Counted from the first letter of the stretch, positions 42,250 through 52,265 are shown. The stretch: 64,000 bases of DNA from Acinetobacter sp. ANC 7912 (GCF_039862785.1 NZ_CP156795.1:186001-250000), one strand, 5' to 3'. Made by a program: numbers and translations. The notes: a model not told the origin generated them from the sequence alone.

Positions 42250-44637
42250 ATGTCTACTGCTTATACCGCTCAGACTGCGCCTAAAGCGTTGTTTGATTAC
42301 GACAAATATTGGGCGTCATGTTTTGAACCTGCGCCTTTTTTGCCGATGTCACGCGAGGAAATGGACCAACTCGGTTGGGACAGTTGTGACTTCATTTTTG
42401 TCTGCGGTGACGCCTATATTGACCACCCGTCTTTCGTCAGCGGGATTATTGGGCGTGTGCTGGAAGCGCAGGGCTTCCGTGTCGGGATTATTGCCCAGCC
42501 GGACTGGACCAATGTCGATGCTTTCCGTGTTCTAGGCAAGCCAAATATTGCCTGGGGTGTGTCTGCCGGCAATATGGACTCGATGATCAACCGTTATACC
42601 GCGGACCGTAAAATCCGTTCGGATGATGCCTATTCTCCCGATAATGTACCGAACAAACGTCCAGACCGTGCGGCAACTGTGTATTGCCAACGCTGCCGTG
42701 AAGCTTTTCCGGATGTGCCGGTACTGTTAGGTGGGATCGAAGGTTCATTGCGTCGTATCGCGCATTATGACTACTGGTCCGATAAAGTCCGTCGTTCGAT
42801 TTTGATGGATTCCAAAGCTGATATTCTGATGTACGGGAATGGTGAGCGCTCGATCATTGAAATCATGCACCGCCTGGCCAAAGGTGAAAAGATTCATCAG
42901 ATTACTGATGTGCGCGGTACAGCGTTCATCATCAATAAGAATAACCGTGCTGCGAAAGCCAAGTTCGTGGAAATCGCATCGAATGATGTGGATACCATTG
43001 GCCGTGTCGATCCGATCATCAATCCCTATGTGATGACTGAAGATATTGACGGCTGTGAAATTGAAAAAGGTAAGGATCAGGTCAGCCAGTATCAGGGTTT
43101 CCAAAAAGAAGTCGTGAAAAATCCGATTGTGCGTGAAGGGGATAATCTGGAACCTGATACGCAAATCGTTCAGTTACAGCCTGCATCTAAAGCCATTAAA
43201 CACAAACTGCCACCACGTGAACTGGCGGTGATTCGTTTACCTTCTTTTGAAGAAGTGGCGAATGATCCTGTACTCTATGCCCATGCTAACCGTATTCTGC
43301 ATCTGGAAACCAACCCGGGTAATGCACGTGCGCTGGTACAGAAACATGGCGAACGTGATGTCTGGATTAACCCGCCACCGATTCCATTGACCACAGAAGA
43401 GATGGACTACGTATTTGACCTGCCATATGCACGTCTGCCACATCCATCTTATGGTGATGCACGCTTTCCGGCTTTTGAGATGATCAAGTTCTCGGTGAAT
43501 ATCATGCGTGGCTGTTTCGGCGGCTGTACCTTCTGTTCGATCACTGAACATGAAGGACGAATCATCCAGAACCGTTCTGAAGAATCAATCCTGCGTGAAG
43601 TGGAAAAGATTCGTGATACCGCACCGGGCTTTACCGGCATTATTTCTGACTTGGGTGGACCAACAGCAAACATGTACCGTTTGCACTGTAAAGATCCTGA
43701 GATTGAGAAAAACTGCCGTAAGCCGTCTTGTGTCTATCCGGGCGTATGCCAGAACTTGCATACTGATCATGCACCTTTGACCCAGTTATATCGTAAGGCA
43801 CGTGCAATTAAGGGCATCAAGAAGATTCTGATTGGTTCCGGTCTGCGTTATGACCTAGCTGTGCTGAATCCTGAATATGTCAAAGAGCTGGTCACCCATC
43901 ACGTCGGTGGTTATCTGAAGATTGCGCCAGAGCATACCGAAAAAGGTCCATTATCGAAGATGATGAAACCGGGTATCGGTACCTATGACCGCTTTAAGCA
44001 GATGTTTGACCGTTTCAGTAAGGAAGCCGGCAAGGAACAGTATCTGATTCCTTACTTCATCGCGGCGCACCCGGGCACAACTGATTATGACATGATGAAC
44101 CTGGCGATCTGGCTGAAAAAGAATGGGTTCCGTGCTGATCAGGTACAGACCTTCTATCCATCGCCGATGGCAACCGCAACCACCATGTACTACACCGGCA
44201 AAAACCCGCTAGCCAAAGTGGCACGTTATACCGAAGATGTGGACATCGTCAAAGGTGAAAAACGTCGCCGATTACATAAAGCTTTCCTGCGTTATCATGA
44301 TCCAAACAACTGGCCTTTACTGCGTGAAGCACTGAAAGAAATGGGTCGTGCTGACTTGATTGGTAATTCAAAACATCACTTGATTCCGAGCTATCAGCCG
44401 CAAGGGGTGGAAGGACATTATCAGTCCGCACGCAAGAAAAACTCGACAGTGGCGGGTGATTCGGCCAAACGTACCGGAGCCAAGGGAAATCGGGCACAAG
44501 CACCGAATAACCGTCCGCAAAAAGGCCAGATTCTAACCCAGCATACTGGCTTGCCACCACGTGAAACCGGTGATGCGAAAAAACCATTTGGTGGTTCTAA
44601 AGGGAAAGGCAAGACTAAAACAAAAAGTCGTGCCTAA
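42250..44637 (+). CDS. YgiQ-family radical SAM protein
   Basis: From ATG 42250 the protein has 795 residues. The radical-SAM cluster is 'GCFGGCTFC' (Cys-x3-Cys-x2-Cys, after 'FSVNIMR'); before it lies a domain containing '[20 protein letters not shown]', after it '[11 protein letters not shown]', and the C-terminal tail is Lys/Arg/Gly-rich and disordered. YgiQ proteins are widespread but without a proven reaction. A longer start at 42178 has a GGGG-type ribosome site and cannot be excluded; 42250 fits family length better. Confidence 0.92.
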   Translation: MSTAYTAQTAPKALFDYDKYWASCFEPAPFLPMSREEMDQLGWDSCDFIFVCGDAYIDHPSFVSGIIGRVLEAQGFRVGIIAQPDWTNVDAFRVLGKPNIAWGVSAGNMDSMINRYTADRKIRSDDAYSPDNVPNKRPDRAATVYCQRCREAFPDVPVLLGGIEGSLRRIAHYDYWSDKVRRSILMDSKADILMYGNGERSIIEIMHRLAKGEKIHQITDVRGTAFIINKNNRAAKAKFVEIASNDVDTIGRVDPIINPYVMTEDIDGCEIEKGKDQVSQYQGFQKEVVKNPIVREGDNLEPDTQIVQLQPASKAIKHKLPPRELAVIRLPSFEEVANDPVLYAHANRILHLETNPGNARALVQKHGERDVWINPPPIPLTTEEMDYVFDLPYARLPHPSYGDARFPAFEMIKFSVNIMRGCFGGCTFCSITEHEGRIIQNRSEESILREVEKIRDTAPGFTGIISDLGGPTANMYRLHCKDPEIEKNCRKPSCVYPGVCQNLHTDHAPLTQLYRKARAIKGIKKILIGSGLRYDLAVLNPEYVKELVTHHVGGYLKIAPEHTEKGPLSKMMKPGIGTYDRFKQMFDRFSKEAGKEQYLIPYFIAAHPGTTDYDMMNLAIWLKKNGFRADQVQTFYPSPMATATTMYYTGKNPLAKVARYTEDVDIVKGEKRRRLHKAFLRYHDPNNWPLLREALKEMGRADLIGNSKHHLIPSYQPQGVEGHYQSARKKNSTVAGDSAKRTGAKGNRAQAPNNRPQKGQILTQHTGLPPRETGDAKKPFGGSKGKGKTKTKSRA

Positions 44638-44644
44638 ATCACTT

Positions 44645-44670
44645 AAAAAAGACACTTCGGTGTCTTTTTT
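44645..44670 (+). terminator. UUCG-loop terminator of ygiQ
   Basis: AAAAAAGACAC-TTCG-GTGTCTTTTTT. It is bidirectional in form and lies 20 bp before the IS982 element. Confidence 0.92.
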
Positions 44671-44684
44671 ATTTTGTATTAAAT

Positions 44685-44690
44685 TATTTA
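44685..44690. repeat. Left target duplication of the IS982 element
   Basis: TATTTA, repeated at 45671-45676 immediately outside the right end. Confidence 0.75.
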
Positions 44691-45670
44691 ACCTGAGTTC
44701 GATATAAAAAAAGAGTAGAAAAAAAGCCCTGTTTTTGTAACATATTGGTTCTCAAGACAAAATGTTATAAAACAAGGCTTCTCAATGGATCATATTACCG
44801 AATTATTTTGTATTTTGGATGATTTCTGCAAAAAATTTAATGAATCTTTAGAGAAAGCTTTAATTTCTAATCAAAAAACCAGGTTGAAAAAGTCAGCTTT
44901 AAGCTTGTCTGAAGCAATGACCATTGTCATTTTATTTCATCAATCCGGTTTTAGATTCTTCAAATATTTTTATTGCCAAATGATCGTTCCATTCTGGAAA
45001 TCTGCTTTTCCTAAACTGCTTAGCTACAGCCGATTTATTGAAATCATGCCCCGTTGTTTGCAAGCTCTGAGTAGCTTCTTCCATCAGGTGAAAGGAAAAG
45101 ATACGGGAATCAGTATCATTGACTCCACTAAATTGGTAGTTTGCCATAATCTTCGGATTAAAAGGCATCGTGTATTTAAAGGCTTGGCCGGTCGTGGAAA
45201 AAGTAGTACGGGTTGGTTTTATGGTTTTAAATTACATCTCGTTATCAATAATTTAGGTGAAATTATTAATCTCAAGCTGACATCGGGAAATGTTCATGAT
45301 GTTGCTATATTAGAATCTTTAACTCAAGAATTAAAAGGGATCCTACTCGGAGACAAAGGCTATTTAAGCAAAGCAAAAGCCGAAGCTTTAGCAGCAAGAG
45401 GACTGAAAATATTGACCCCATCACGTCGGAATATGAAAAATAAACCCATCCAAACTGAAGAAGAAAAACAATTACTTTGCAGAAGAGGATTGATCGAAAC
45501 AGTGAATGATCAATTAAAAAATTTACATCAACTTGAACATTCACGTCATCGTTCGGTAAATAACTTCATGGTGAATATCATGGCTGCTGTAGTGGCTTAT
45601 TGTTTGAACCCCAATAAGCCAACTTTCCAAAATATGCTAAAAGGTTAAGTGGATTTCATCGAACTCAGGT
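44691..45670 (+). mobile_element. IS982-family insertion sequence, complete (980 bp)
   Basis: Terminal inverted repeats ACCTGAGTTCGAT at both ends (right end read inward), followed by less similar bases. Six-base flanking duplications (TATTTA). One intact transposase gene. It inserted 20 bp past the ygiQ terminator, so it probably has little effect on host genes. Confidence 0.9.
44785..45648 (+). CDS. IS982-family transposase
   Basis: This 287-residue DDE transposase shows 'ISIIDSTKLVVCHN' (first Asp), 'ILLGDKGYLSKA' (second Asp) and 'RRGLIETVNDQLKNL' (Glu), spaced as in IS982. The region 'SSTGWFYGFKLHLVIN' is characteristic. No frameshift is seen, so the element may be active. Confidence 0.93.
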   Translation: MDHITELFCILDDFCKKFNESLEKALISNQKTRLKKSALSLSEAMTIVILFHQSGFRFFKYFYCQMIVPFWKSAFPKLLSYSRFIEIMPRCLQALSSFFHQVKGKDTGISIIDSTKLVVCHNLRIKRHRVFKGLAGRGKSSTGWFYGFKLHLVINNLGEIINLKLTSGNVHDVAILESLTQELKGILLGDKGYLSKAKAEALAARGLKILTPSRRNMKNKPIQTEEEKQLLCRRGLIETVNDQLKNLHQLEHSRHRSVNNFMVNIMAAVVAYCLNPNKPTFQNMLKG

Positions 45671-46027
45671 TATTTATTAAGAAAAAATTAAAACTTAATT
45701 AAATAATAATTTAAATTGCAGATTTTGTTAGAAAAAACTCCTTTAAAAGTTGCACTTTATCGGAATCGTCAGACAAATAACCATAAATCCTATTGCTTAA
45801 CTTTGAATAGCTGTTTTAGAGTGAGAGCTATGTAAGGAACACATTACATTTCCAATACTCTAATTCTTCCCATCCAATTGGAATGTAATACGCTCTTATA
45901 AGTTTTGATACCGGATGTTGCAGTATCTAAGCAAATTGGTTGTATCGAGATTTTCTTTCGAAAATCGTATTTATACTGACAACAATAAAACAAGAACGAT
46001 TATAAGAAATGCAAAAAGGACGAACGC
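45671..46027. other. Intergenic stretch with two hairpins, no gene
   Basis: 357 bp after the IS982 element. The first 100 bp are AT-rich. It contains a long imperfect hairpin (45843-45889) and a second one, GATTTTC-TTTC-GAAAATC near 45950-45968. No reading frame with a ribosome site is seen before DUF2726. Confidence 0.6.
45843..45889. repeat. Imperfect inverted repeat (12-bp arms)
   Basis: ATTACATTTCCAA (45843-45855) and TTGGAATGTAAT (45878-45889) pair with one bulged T around a 22-nt pyrimidine-rich loop. There is no T tract, so termination is unlikely. It could be an RNA stem or the end of a lost element. Confidence 0.5.
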
Positions 46028-46570
46028 ATGGCCACTTATATTATGATTGGCAGTTTTCTGCTGTTCTGTGCCGTACTGATGGCATGGAAACGCGTAGAAA
46101 ACAGCAATAAGCAGCAAGACAGCGCACTGAAGCAGCGTGCCATTTTTAACCTGAATGAACAGATGACCTATACACGTCTGAAGGAAATTCTCCCAGAACA
46201 TACCATCCTGGCACATGTCTCCTATGACGCGCTGCTGACAACCAAATTTTTCCGTACCCGGAACAAGTACCGTAATCTGGTGGCTGATTTTGTTGTGCTG
46301 GATCAGAACCATCAGGTGGTTGCCATCGTTGCCGTGGACGATCCGGTGGTCTTAAGACGCCCGCAACAGTCACAGTATCAGGATGCACTGTTGAGCATGG
46401 CGGGCTATAAGGTGTTTCGTTATGAAGATATTCCGGAATATTATGAGTTGCGTCGTGATTTTCTGAATGAAGATGAGGAGAGTGCGGTAGCTTCCAGCCC
46501 ACGGATCCTCCCAAAGCAGTACCCACTGTATTCCCGTCTGGCCCAGCCTAAGGCCAAAGCAGTGGGATAA
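46028..46570 (+). CDS. DUF2726 family membrane-anchored protein
   Basis: This 180-residue protein has one N-terminal transmembrane helix ('IMIGSFLLFCAVLMAW') and a cytoplasmic DUF2726 domain with 'LTTKFFRTRNKYRNLVADFV' and 'VVAIVAVDDP'. The family has a restriction-endonuclease-like fold by reputation, but the catalytic residues cannot be confirmed here. The start has AAAGGACG upstream. Probably monocistronic, with a terminator at 46592. Function unknown. Confidence 0.8.
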   Translation: MATYIMIGSFLLFCAVLMAWKRVENSNKQQDSALKQRAIFNLNEQMTYTRLKEILPEHTILAHVSYDALLTTKFFRTRNKYRNLVADFVVLDQNHQVVAIVAVDDPVVLRRPQQSQYQDALLSMAGYKVFRYEDIPEYYELRRDFLNEDEESAVASSPRILPKQYPLYSRLAQPKAKAVG

Positions 46571-46591
46571 GATTTAAAATAGGCGGGAACA

Positions 46592-46621
46592 AAAAAAGCA
46601 TGCAGGTTGCATGCTTTTTTT
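46592..46621. terminator. Bidirectional terminator between DUF2726 and ridA
   Basis: AAAAAAGCATGC / GCATGCTTTTTT with a short AGGTT loop. It can serve both convergent genes. Confidence 0.9.
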
Positions 46622-46638
46622 ATTGGGAAAACCCTGGC

Positions 46639-46995
46639 TTATTCCGGTTTCACCGCAACCACAGTCAGTTCAACCAGTACCCGTGGATCATACAATTTAG
46701 CTTCGACACAGGTACGTGGCAGGGCTTCAATATCGGCTACCCAGGCATCCCAGACTTCATTAAACGCGGCATAGTCACGTTCAATGTCTTTCAGGTAAAT
46801 GGTTACCGACATGATATGGCTTTTATCAGTACCGGCATCAGCTAGGAACTGGTCAATGATGTCCAGGGTTTGCTGGGTTTGTCCTTTAATATCCAGCTCC
46901 AGATCCGTAGCAAGCTGGCCGGCTAGGTGCACCAGATTGCCCGAAATGGCGATTTCAGAAAAACGGCTGGAAACATGCAAACGTTGAACAGTCAT
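46639..46995 (-). CDS. RidA-family enamine/imine deaminase
   Basis: This 118-residue protein is a single YjgF/RidA fold. The Arg that binds the substrate carboxylate is present in 'PRTCVEAKL' and the conserved Glu in 'VLVELTVVAV'. RidA hydrolyses reactive 2-aminoacrylate-type imines made by PLP enzymes. It follows the MHS transporter by 4 bp on the same strand, forming an operon and suggesting a role with an imported amino-acid-like substrate. Confidence 0.9.
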   Translation of the reverse strand: MTVQRLHVSSRFSEIAISGNLVHLAGQLATDLELDIKGQTQQTLDIIDQFLADAGTDKSHIMSVTIYLKDIERDYAAFNEVWDAWVADIEALPRTCVEAKLYDPRVLVELTVVAVKPE

Positions 46996-46999
46996 GGTT

Positions 47000-48304
47000 T
47001 TAATCCTGAGTTTTAGGCATCAGCGCCGCGACTAAAGTGGTCAGCAGACAGCCGATAGCAAGATAGATCGCAACATAATGCCATGAACCGTTGCCCCAAA
47101 TCACCAGTGAAGCGGCAATCATTGGAGTAAAACCACCACCGATGATGCTCGCAACCTGATAACCAACACCAGCACCGCTATAACGGTATTCGGTACCGAA
47201 CAAGGAAGTGAAAATCGGCTGATGCACGCTCACCACCATGTCATGCGCAACGTTGGCCAGCAGAATCGCCCCAATAATAATCATCCAGGTATTTTGTGCA
47301 TCCAGTGCCATAAAGAACGGGAAGGCAGACAGTGCACCAATCAAACCACCCCAGACGCACATGGTCTTGTGATTGATCTTGTCCGATACCCAGGCAAAGA
47401 AGGGAATGCTGAAACAGCTAATCGCACCCACCATCAAGGTAATGTTCAGGAAGAACTGCTTGTCCATGCCCAGATTATTGGTTGAATAGTTCAGGGCAAA
47501 GTTGGTCACCAGATACATGGTCAGCAATTCAGTCAGACGCAGGGCAATGATGTAGAAAAATGCCTTCGGATGTGCAGTAATTGCTTGCAGGATCGGCAGT
47601 TTTTTTGGCTTGTCTTTGGCTTTCGCGACTTTTTCCAGGAATTCCTGAGATTCATCCTGACCGCGACGAATCCACATGGCGATGCCGATCAGGATAATGC
47701 TGGCAATAAACGGAAGACGCCAAGCCCATTCGGCAAAGGCCTGTTCACCTAAGGTGGCAATAATCAGAGACACTGCACCGGTCGCTAAGACCAGACCGAC
47801 ACCATAGCCGACCTGAACACCACTACTGTAGAAGGCTTTTTTGCCTTTCGGGGCATTTTCTACCGCCATCAGGGCAGCACCACCCCATTCACCACCAACC
47901 GCAAAGCCTTGCAGGGCACGTAAAGTTACTAATAGGACAGGTGCCCACCAGCCAATCGCAGCAAAATTCGGTAACAGGCCAATCCCGACAGTGGAGATGC
48001 CCATCATTAGCACCGTGAGCACCAGCATTTTTTTACGGCCGAGCTTGTCACCAAAGTGACCAAACACGATGCCACCGAGCGGACGGAACAGGAAGCCGAC
48101 TCCAAAGGTCGCGAGCGCCGCCAAGGTGCCCATATTGTTGCCAATGCTCGGGAAAAACTGGTCTTTAAAAATCAGTGCAGCCACGATGCCGTAGAGAAGG
48201 AAGTCATACCAGTCAACGACTGCACCAATGAAACTGGATAGTGCAGCTTTACGCGCGCGTTGTTCTTGAATAAGAGAAAGAGATGTAGGGTTTGCAGAAG
48301 ACAT
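47000..48304 (-). CDS. MFS transporter, metabolite:H+ symporter (MHS) family
   Basis: This 434-residue 12-TM symporter starts at ATG 48304 (MSSANPTSLSL). The MHS blocks 'SFIGAVVDWYDFLLYGIVAAL', 'FLFRPLGGIVFGHFGDKLGRKK' and 'LQGFAVGGEWGGAALMAVEN' are present. MHS carriers import dicarboxylates, proline/betaine or aromatic acids. A hairpin lies about 80 bp upstream (48382-48410). First gene of an operon with ridA; the ligand is unknown. Confidence 0.9.
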   Translation of the reverse strand: MSSANPTSLSLIQEQRARKAALSSFIGAVVDWYDFLLYGIVAALIFKDQFFPSIGNNMGTLAALATFGVGFLFRPLGGIVFGHFGDKLGRKKMLVLTVLMMGISTVGIGLLPNFAAIGWWAPVLLVTLRALQGFAVGGEWGGAALMAVENAPKGKKAFYSSGVQVGYGVGLVLATGAVSLIIATLGEQAFAEWAWRLPFIASIILIGIAMWIRRGQDESQEFLEKVAKAKDKPKKLPILQAITAHPKAFFYIIALRLTELLTMYLVTNFALNYSTNNLGMDKQFFLNITLMVGAISCFSIPFFAWVSDKINHKTMCVWGGLIGALSAFPFFMALDAQNTWMIIIGAILLANVAHDMVVSVHQPIFTSLFGTEYRYSGAGVGYQVASIIGGGFTPMIAASLVIWGNGSWHYVAIYLAIGCLLTTLVAALMPKTQD

Positions 48305-48381
48305 GCAGGATAGGATTCCATGGGAGATTACAGAGTGCCCTGCAATATTCGGATTGATCGTCACGCCAATCACAGGACAGC

Positions 48382-48410
48382 ATGCTGAAAGTAAAGGTGA
48401 TTTTCAGCAT
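48382..48410. repeat. Inverted repeat upstream of the MHS-ridA operon
   Basis: ATGCTGAAA (48382-48390) and TTTCAGCAT (48402-48410) with an 11-nt loop, 78-106 bp upstream of the start codon at 48304. It could be an operator or a leader stem. Confidence 0.4.
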
Positions 48411-48525
48411 CTCAGCACATACATGGATAATGCATTGCGCGGATAGATTACTCCAAAAAATTAAAATGTAAAAATAAAGTTGTTGTCTTTTTAGACTAAT
48501 GGCCTATTTCTTAGGCAGAGGGGGA

Positions 48526-49581
48526 TTAAAGCAAAGAAAGCTGGGTTTCCTGATGGCGTTGTGAAAGCTGATATACACCGACGCCAATCAGGCGAAACTG
48601 TAGCTCAGGGTCAAGGTGCATGCCCTGCAATAGAAGGTAAAGAGCTTGCTGCATTTCCTGCGGATCTTTAAAGATGGAACGGAAGCTGCGACTATGCTGA
48701 ATGATCTGGAAATTTTTTAGTCGGAGTTTCACGCTGATCCCGCGGGCAGAAAGCTGTTTCTTCTCCATACTGTTCCAGACCTGCTGAATCAGCGGCTCCC
48801 AATAAGGACTGCATTGCGGCAAATATAAGTCATCGCCAAAGGTGGTTTCCTTGGAAATCTGCTGGCGTTCGCGTTCCGCTTCTACCGGCCGTTCATCAAT
48901 GCCCTGGGCATAGAGAAACAGGCGTTTGCCATATTTACCAAAATGCTGGATCAGTATCGCCTCATCGACTTGTTGCAGATCACCTAAGGTTTCCAGATTC
49001 AGGCTTTTCAGTTTTTCCTGGGTGACTTTGCCCACACCGGGAATTTTCTTGAGCGGTAAATCTTGAATAAAGGCCTGTACCTGCGACGGCTTGATCACAC
49101 AGATGCCATTGGGTTTATGCCAGTCCGAGGCGATTTTGGCGAGAAATTTATTCGGGGCGACACCGGCGGAAGCGGTCAAACCTGTGGTCTGGAAAATTTC
49201 CTTCCGGATGCGCATGGCAACTTCGGTGGCACTCGGAATCTGCTGCAGATTTTCCGTGACATCCAGATAAGCTTCATCCAGAGACAGCGGCTCAATAATC
49301 GGGGTATATCTGCGGAAAATTTCGTGAATCTGTGCTGAAACAGCACGGTACTTCTGGAAGTCGGGTTCAATCACGATCAGCTGGGAACATCGCTTGCGGG
49401 CCTGGCTCATCGGCATGGCAGAATGTACGCCAAATTCCCGTGCCGGATAGGAAGCAGCCGCGACCACGGCCCGTGGATGATGGGAAGCGATCACCACGGG
49501 CAAATGTTTCAGTTCCGGACGTTCACGCAGTTCTACCGAGGCGTAGAATGCGTCCATATCAATATGGATAATTTTGCGCAT
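48526..49581 (-). CDS. dinB: DNA polymerase IV (translesion)
   Basis: This 351-residue Y-family polymerase is as long as the E. coli enzyme when started at 49581 ([15 protein letters not shown]). Catalytic '[12 protein letters not shown]' (Asp8) and '[10 protein letters not shown]' (Asp/Glu pair) are intact, as are the steric residues near '[13 protein letters not shown]'. It has no recognisable C-terminal beta-clamp motif beyond 'TQLSLL' at the extreme end, which itself fits the clamp-binding QLxLF pattern. No LexA/UmuDAb-like site was recognised. Confidence 0.94.
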   Translation of the reverse strand: MRKIIHIDMDAFYASVELRERPELKHLPVVIASHHPRAVVAAASYPAREFGVHSAMPMSQARKRCSQLIVIEPDFQKYRAVSAQIHEIFRRYTPIIEPLSLDEAYLDVTENLQQIPSATEVAMRIRKEIFQTTGLTASAGVAPNKFLAKIASDWHKPNGICVIKPSQVQAFIQDLPLKKIPGVGKVTQEKLKSLNLETLGDLQQVDEAILIQHFGKYGKRLFLYAQGIDERPVEAERERQQISKETTFGDDLYLPQCSPYWEPLIQQVWNSMEKKQLSARGISVKLRLKNFQIIQHSRSFRSIFKDPQEMQQALYLLLQGMHLDPELQFRLIGVGVYQLSQRHQETQLSLL

Positions 49582-49712
49582 ATGACATCTTAAAAGGCTT
49601 TTAGAAAGTTTGGAAGATGCTGATTTCAAAAGACTATAAGATTAAAAAACCATGAACAGTGCTATTTAGGCCGGCTATGGATCTGTTTTTTGAATTCATT
49701 CTGATTGCAAAA

Positions 49713-50486
49713 TTATTTGGCTGCCTTTTGTGCAGGTGCCGCCTCAATCCCATTCTGTTGCAGGAATTTCAGCCAGTCGTTTTCTGAACCATAGAACACA
49801 TTCAAATCTACAGGAACCGGAATGCCATTAATCTGGCCCTGGCTGGTATGCTGCCAGAAATGCCATTTCGGATTGCCTTTCAGTTCTGGCAAGCCTTTGT
49901 ATTCGCGGATCCATAGCGGGACGTCAGAGAACTGTCCAGCTAGCACAATATTGTAAAAAGCCTTGGAGGTATAGAACATCGGCTGCTTGCCATAGTGCTG
50001 CTTGAGCAGGTCATGCATCACCTGAATTTCCTTGAGCAGCTGTTCCTTGGTATAGGTATTGATGCAGTTGCTGTCATATTCCAGGTCAATCACTGGAGGC
50101 AGGGCATCGGCCTTGTTCGGTACAGTTTCAATAAAGTTTTCTGCCTGGACTTTGCCGTCACGACAGAGGCGGTAGAAATGATAGGCACCAACCAGAAAAC
50201 CCTGCTCGCGGGCTTTGAGCCAGTTGTCCTGGAATTTGGTGTCCTTGAAATCACCGCCTTCGGTAGATTTCAGATAGACAAAGCGGTATTTGTCCTTGGG
50301 AATCTTTTTCCAGTTAATCTCTTTCTGGTGATGGGAGACATCAAAACCATGAATGTCATATTCCGAAGCATTGGCAGGCAGGGGCTTAAGCAACAGCCAC
50401 CACGCTGCACAGACAGCAGCAAGCAGCAGCATGGCACTCATCAATGCTGCCCAAAGGGGTGGATAATGCTTGGCAGTTTTCTTCAT
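49713..50486 (-). CDS. GH25-family lysozyme (muramidase), membrane anchored
   Basis: This 257-residue protein has an N-terminal uncleaved-looking transmembrane segment ('AALMSAMLLLAAVCAAWWLLL') and a GH25 barrel. Catalytic acidic residues fall in 'HGFDVSHHQ' and 'PPVIDLEYDSN', with 'YHFYR' and 'LWIREY' also typical. It cleaves the glycan strand of peptidoglycan in the periplasm. It is chromosomal and not next to phage genes. Possible roles are wall turnover or insertion of large envelope machines. Confidence 0.88.
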   Translation of the reverse strand: MKKTAKHYPPLWAALMSAMLLLAAVCAAWWLLLKPLPANASEYDIHGFDVSHHQKEINWKKIPKDKYRFVYLKSTEGGDFKDTKFQDNWLKAREQGFLVGAYHFYRLCRDGKVQAENFIETVPNKADALPPVIDLEYDSNCINTYTKEQLLKEIQVMHDLLKQHYGKQPMFYTSKAFYNIVLAGQFSDVPLWIREYKGLPELKGNPKWHFWQHTSQGQINGIPVPVDLNVFYGSENDWLKFLQQNGIEAAPAQKAAK

Positions 50487-50552
50487 AACGGATCTTAAAT
50501 TCTGACTCTGTCTAGCTTATACCGATTTGCCTGGAACTTTAATGGCCGATGC

Positions 50553-51944
50553 TCACACCGGCGTATTCTTTGGGATATGCCAGAAAATATAGGCAGCAAT
50601 GATATTGATACAGCCGAGGCAGATCAGTGACAGATGGAAGGCATTATTCAGCTGCTCCGGACCAAAATAGGCACTAAACATATTCACCAAGGTCCCTGCC
50701 AGTGCAACCCCGATACTCATGGACAGCATCATGATCATGGACAGGAAACTGTTGCCACTGCTGGCATCCTGCTGGCTCAGGTCTTTTAGCGTCAGGGTGT
50801 TCATGGAAACAAACTGCAGTGAATTCAGAATGCCAAAGGCGAAGAAATGCATGGCACGCAGCCAGATCGGGGTATCCGCCGTGGTTAAGGCAAAACTGGC
50901 AATACACATACCCACCAGCAAGGTATTTACCAATAATACCTGACGATAGCCAAAACGCTGAATGATCTTGCGGATAATCGGTTTAGAGGCCAGAGAACCA
51001 AGCACGGTTGGAATCATCAGCAGGCCGGTAATAAAGGGCTCAAAACCAAATGCGACTTGCAGCATCAGCGGCAGTAGAAAAGGAATCGAGTTACCACCGA
51101 GACGGGCAAAAAAATTACCCAAAATCCCAATGGCATAAATCTTATTTTTAAACAGCTTGCTGCGAAACAGGGCATTGCTATGCGTATGCGAATGGTAGGC
51201 ATAAATTAATGAGGTAAGTAAACCCACGGCAACTAGGGTTAAGCTCCACCAGAGTGGATAGAGGGGATTGGCAAAGTTTTCAATGCCGAGACAGAGCCCG
51301 ACCATCGCGACAACCAGCAGCACAAAACCACTATAGTCAAAGCGAGCCACATTGGGTTCAGTGACATTCGGCATCGCTTTAAAAGTAATTAGGCCCCCCA
51401 ATAGACCAATCGGCAGGTTAATTAAAAACACCCATTGCCAGGACAGGTATTCCACCATCCAGCCACCTAAAGTTGGGCCAATCAATGGGCCAATCAGTCC
51501 GGCCAGACTCATCAGGCTCATCGCGGATAAAAACTGGGTACGAGGAATAATTTTCAGCATCGCCAGACGACCGACCGGCAGCAGCAATGCTCCACCTATG
51601 CCTTGCAAGACCCGGAACATCAGTAAGGTATTTAAATCCTGAGCAATGGCACAGCCCAGTGATCCCAATACAAACACGATAATGGCAGTAAAATAGGTAT
51701 TACGCACACCAAAGCGGTCGGCCAGCCAGCCACTCAAGGGAATGCAGGCTGCCACGGATAACACATATGCCACTACTACGCTATGCATGCGCAGCGGATC
51801 TTCATTCAGGCTGCGGGCAATCGCGGGCAGGGCAGTATTGATAATGGTGGTGTCCAGCCCCTGCATAAAGAAGCCGATCGATACCAGTAAGACCAGCAGT
51901 CGAAATTCAGGTTGCAGCGCTTGATGGGTGGGCGTGGCATTCAT
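50553..51944 (-). CDS. mdtD: MFS multidrug transporter, DHA2 family (MdtD-like)
   Basis: This 463-residue carrier has fourteen predicted helices. The motif C-like block 'SIGFFMQGLDTTIINTALPA', 'GWLADRFGVRNTYFTAIIVF' and 'LQGIGGALLLPVGRLAMLKI' resemble E. coli MdtD closely. MdtD exports iron-citrate or drugs with H+; here there is no mdtABC beside it. The start ATG 51944 precedes a 320-bp gap to the divergent PiT-like gene. Confidence 0.88.
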   Translation of the reverse strand: MNATPTHQALQPEFRLLVLLVSIGFFMQGLDTTIINTALPAIARSLNEDPLRMHSVVVAYVLSVAACIPLSGWLADRFGVRNTYFTAIIVFVLGSLGCAIAQDLNTLLMFRVLQGIGGALLLPVGRLAMLKIIPRTQFLSAMSLMSLAGLIGPLIGPTLGGWMVEYLSWQWVFLINLPIGLLGGLITFKAMPNVTEPNVARFDYSGFVLLVVAMVGLCLGIENFANPLYPLWWSLTLVAVGLLTSLIYAYHSHTHSNALFRSKLFKNKIYAIGILGNFFARLGGNSIPFLLPLMLQVAFGFEPFITGLLMIPTVLGSLASKPIIRKIIQRFGYRQVLLVNTLLVGMCIASFALTTADTPIWLRAMHFFAFGILNSLQFVSMNTLTLKDLSQQDASSGNSFLSMIMMLSMSIGVALAGTLVNMFSAYFGPEQLNNAFHLSLICLGCINIIAAYIFWHIPKNTPV

Positions 51945-52265
51945 ATGTGAGTGATAAAATTATTAAGTATTTGAATGTGGGCTAAGTTTAAAGCAATTCA
52001 TTGGATTGCATGTAATAAATCGGTTGCAAAAATCGGGGATTTTTACTGAAAAATGTAGCAGTCCAATCTATAGCGATATCAGCAGGCTAAAGCTAGTTAT
52101 ATGCCTAAGGAATATTAAATGAATACTGCTGAAAGGAGCAGAAATCATTGACGACTACAAAACATCTGTCATGTTTGTCATGAAACTGCAATAAAACAGT
52201 CATAATCTTGAAAAAATTTTTCCACTATGGCCCTGAGGTCATGGTCCTCGAAAAGGTTTGGTTTT
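51945..52265. other. Divergent intergenic region containing a Pho box
   Basis: 321 bp between mdtD and the PiT-like gene. Other than the Pho box it shows AT-rich sequence with no gene. A few weak promoter-like elements face mdtD. Confidence 0.6.
52166..52206 (+). promoter_or_regulatory. Pho box and -10 of the PiT-like gene
   Basis: Three direct repeats at exact 11-bp spacing (TTGTCAT at 52175, CTGCAAT at 52186, CAGTCAT at 52197), with GAAA and AAAA spacers, match the PhoB tandem repeat (CTGTCAT + 4 AT-rich bases). A further CTGTCAT lies at 52166 at 9-bp offset. The -10 candidate CATAAT (52201-52206) overlaps the last repeat, and there is no -35, as at PhoB promoters. Confidence 0.75.

Noticed and set aside
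45800..45845. TTTTAGAG...GAGCTATG text resembling a type II CRISPR repeat/tracrRNA fragment
   Set aside because: It is a short partial match with no repeated units, no spacers and no cas genes anywhere in the window.
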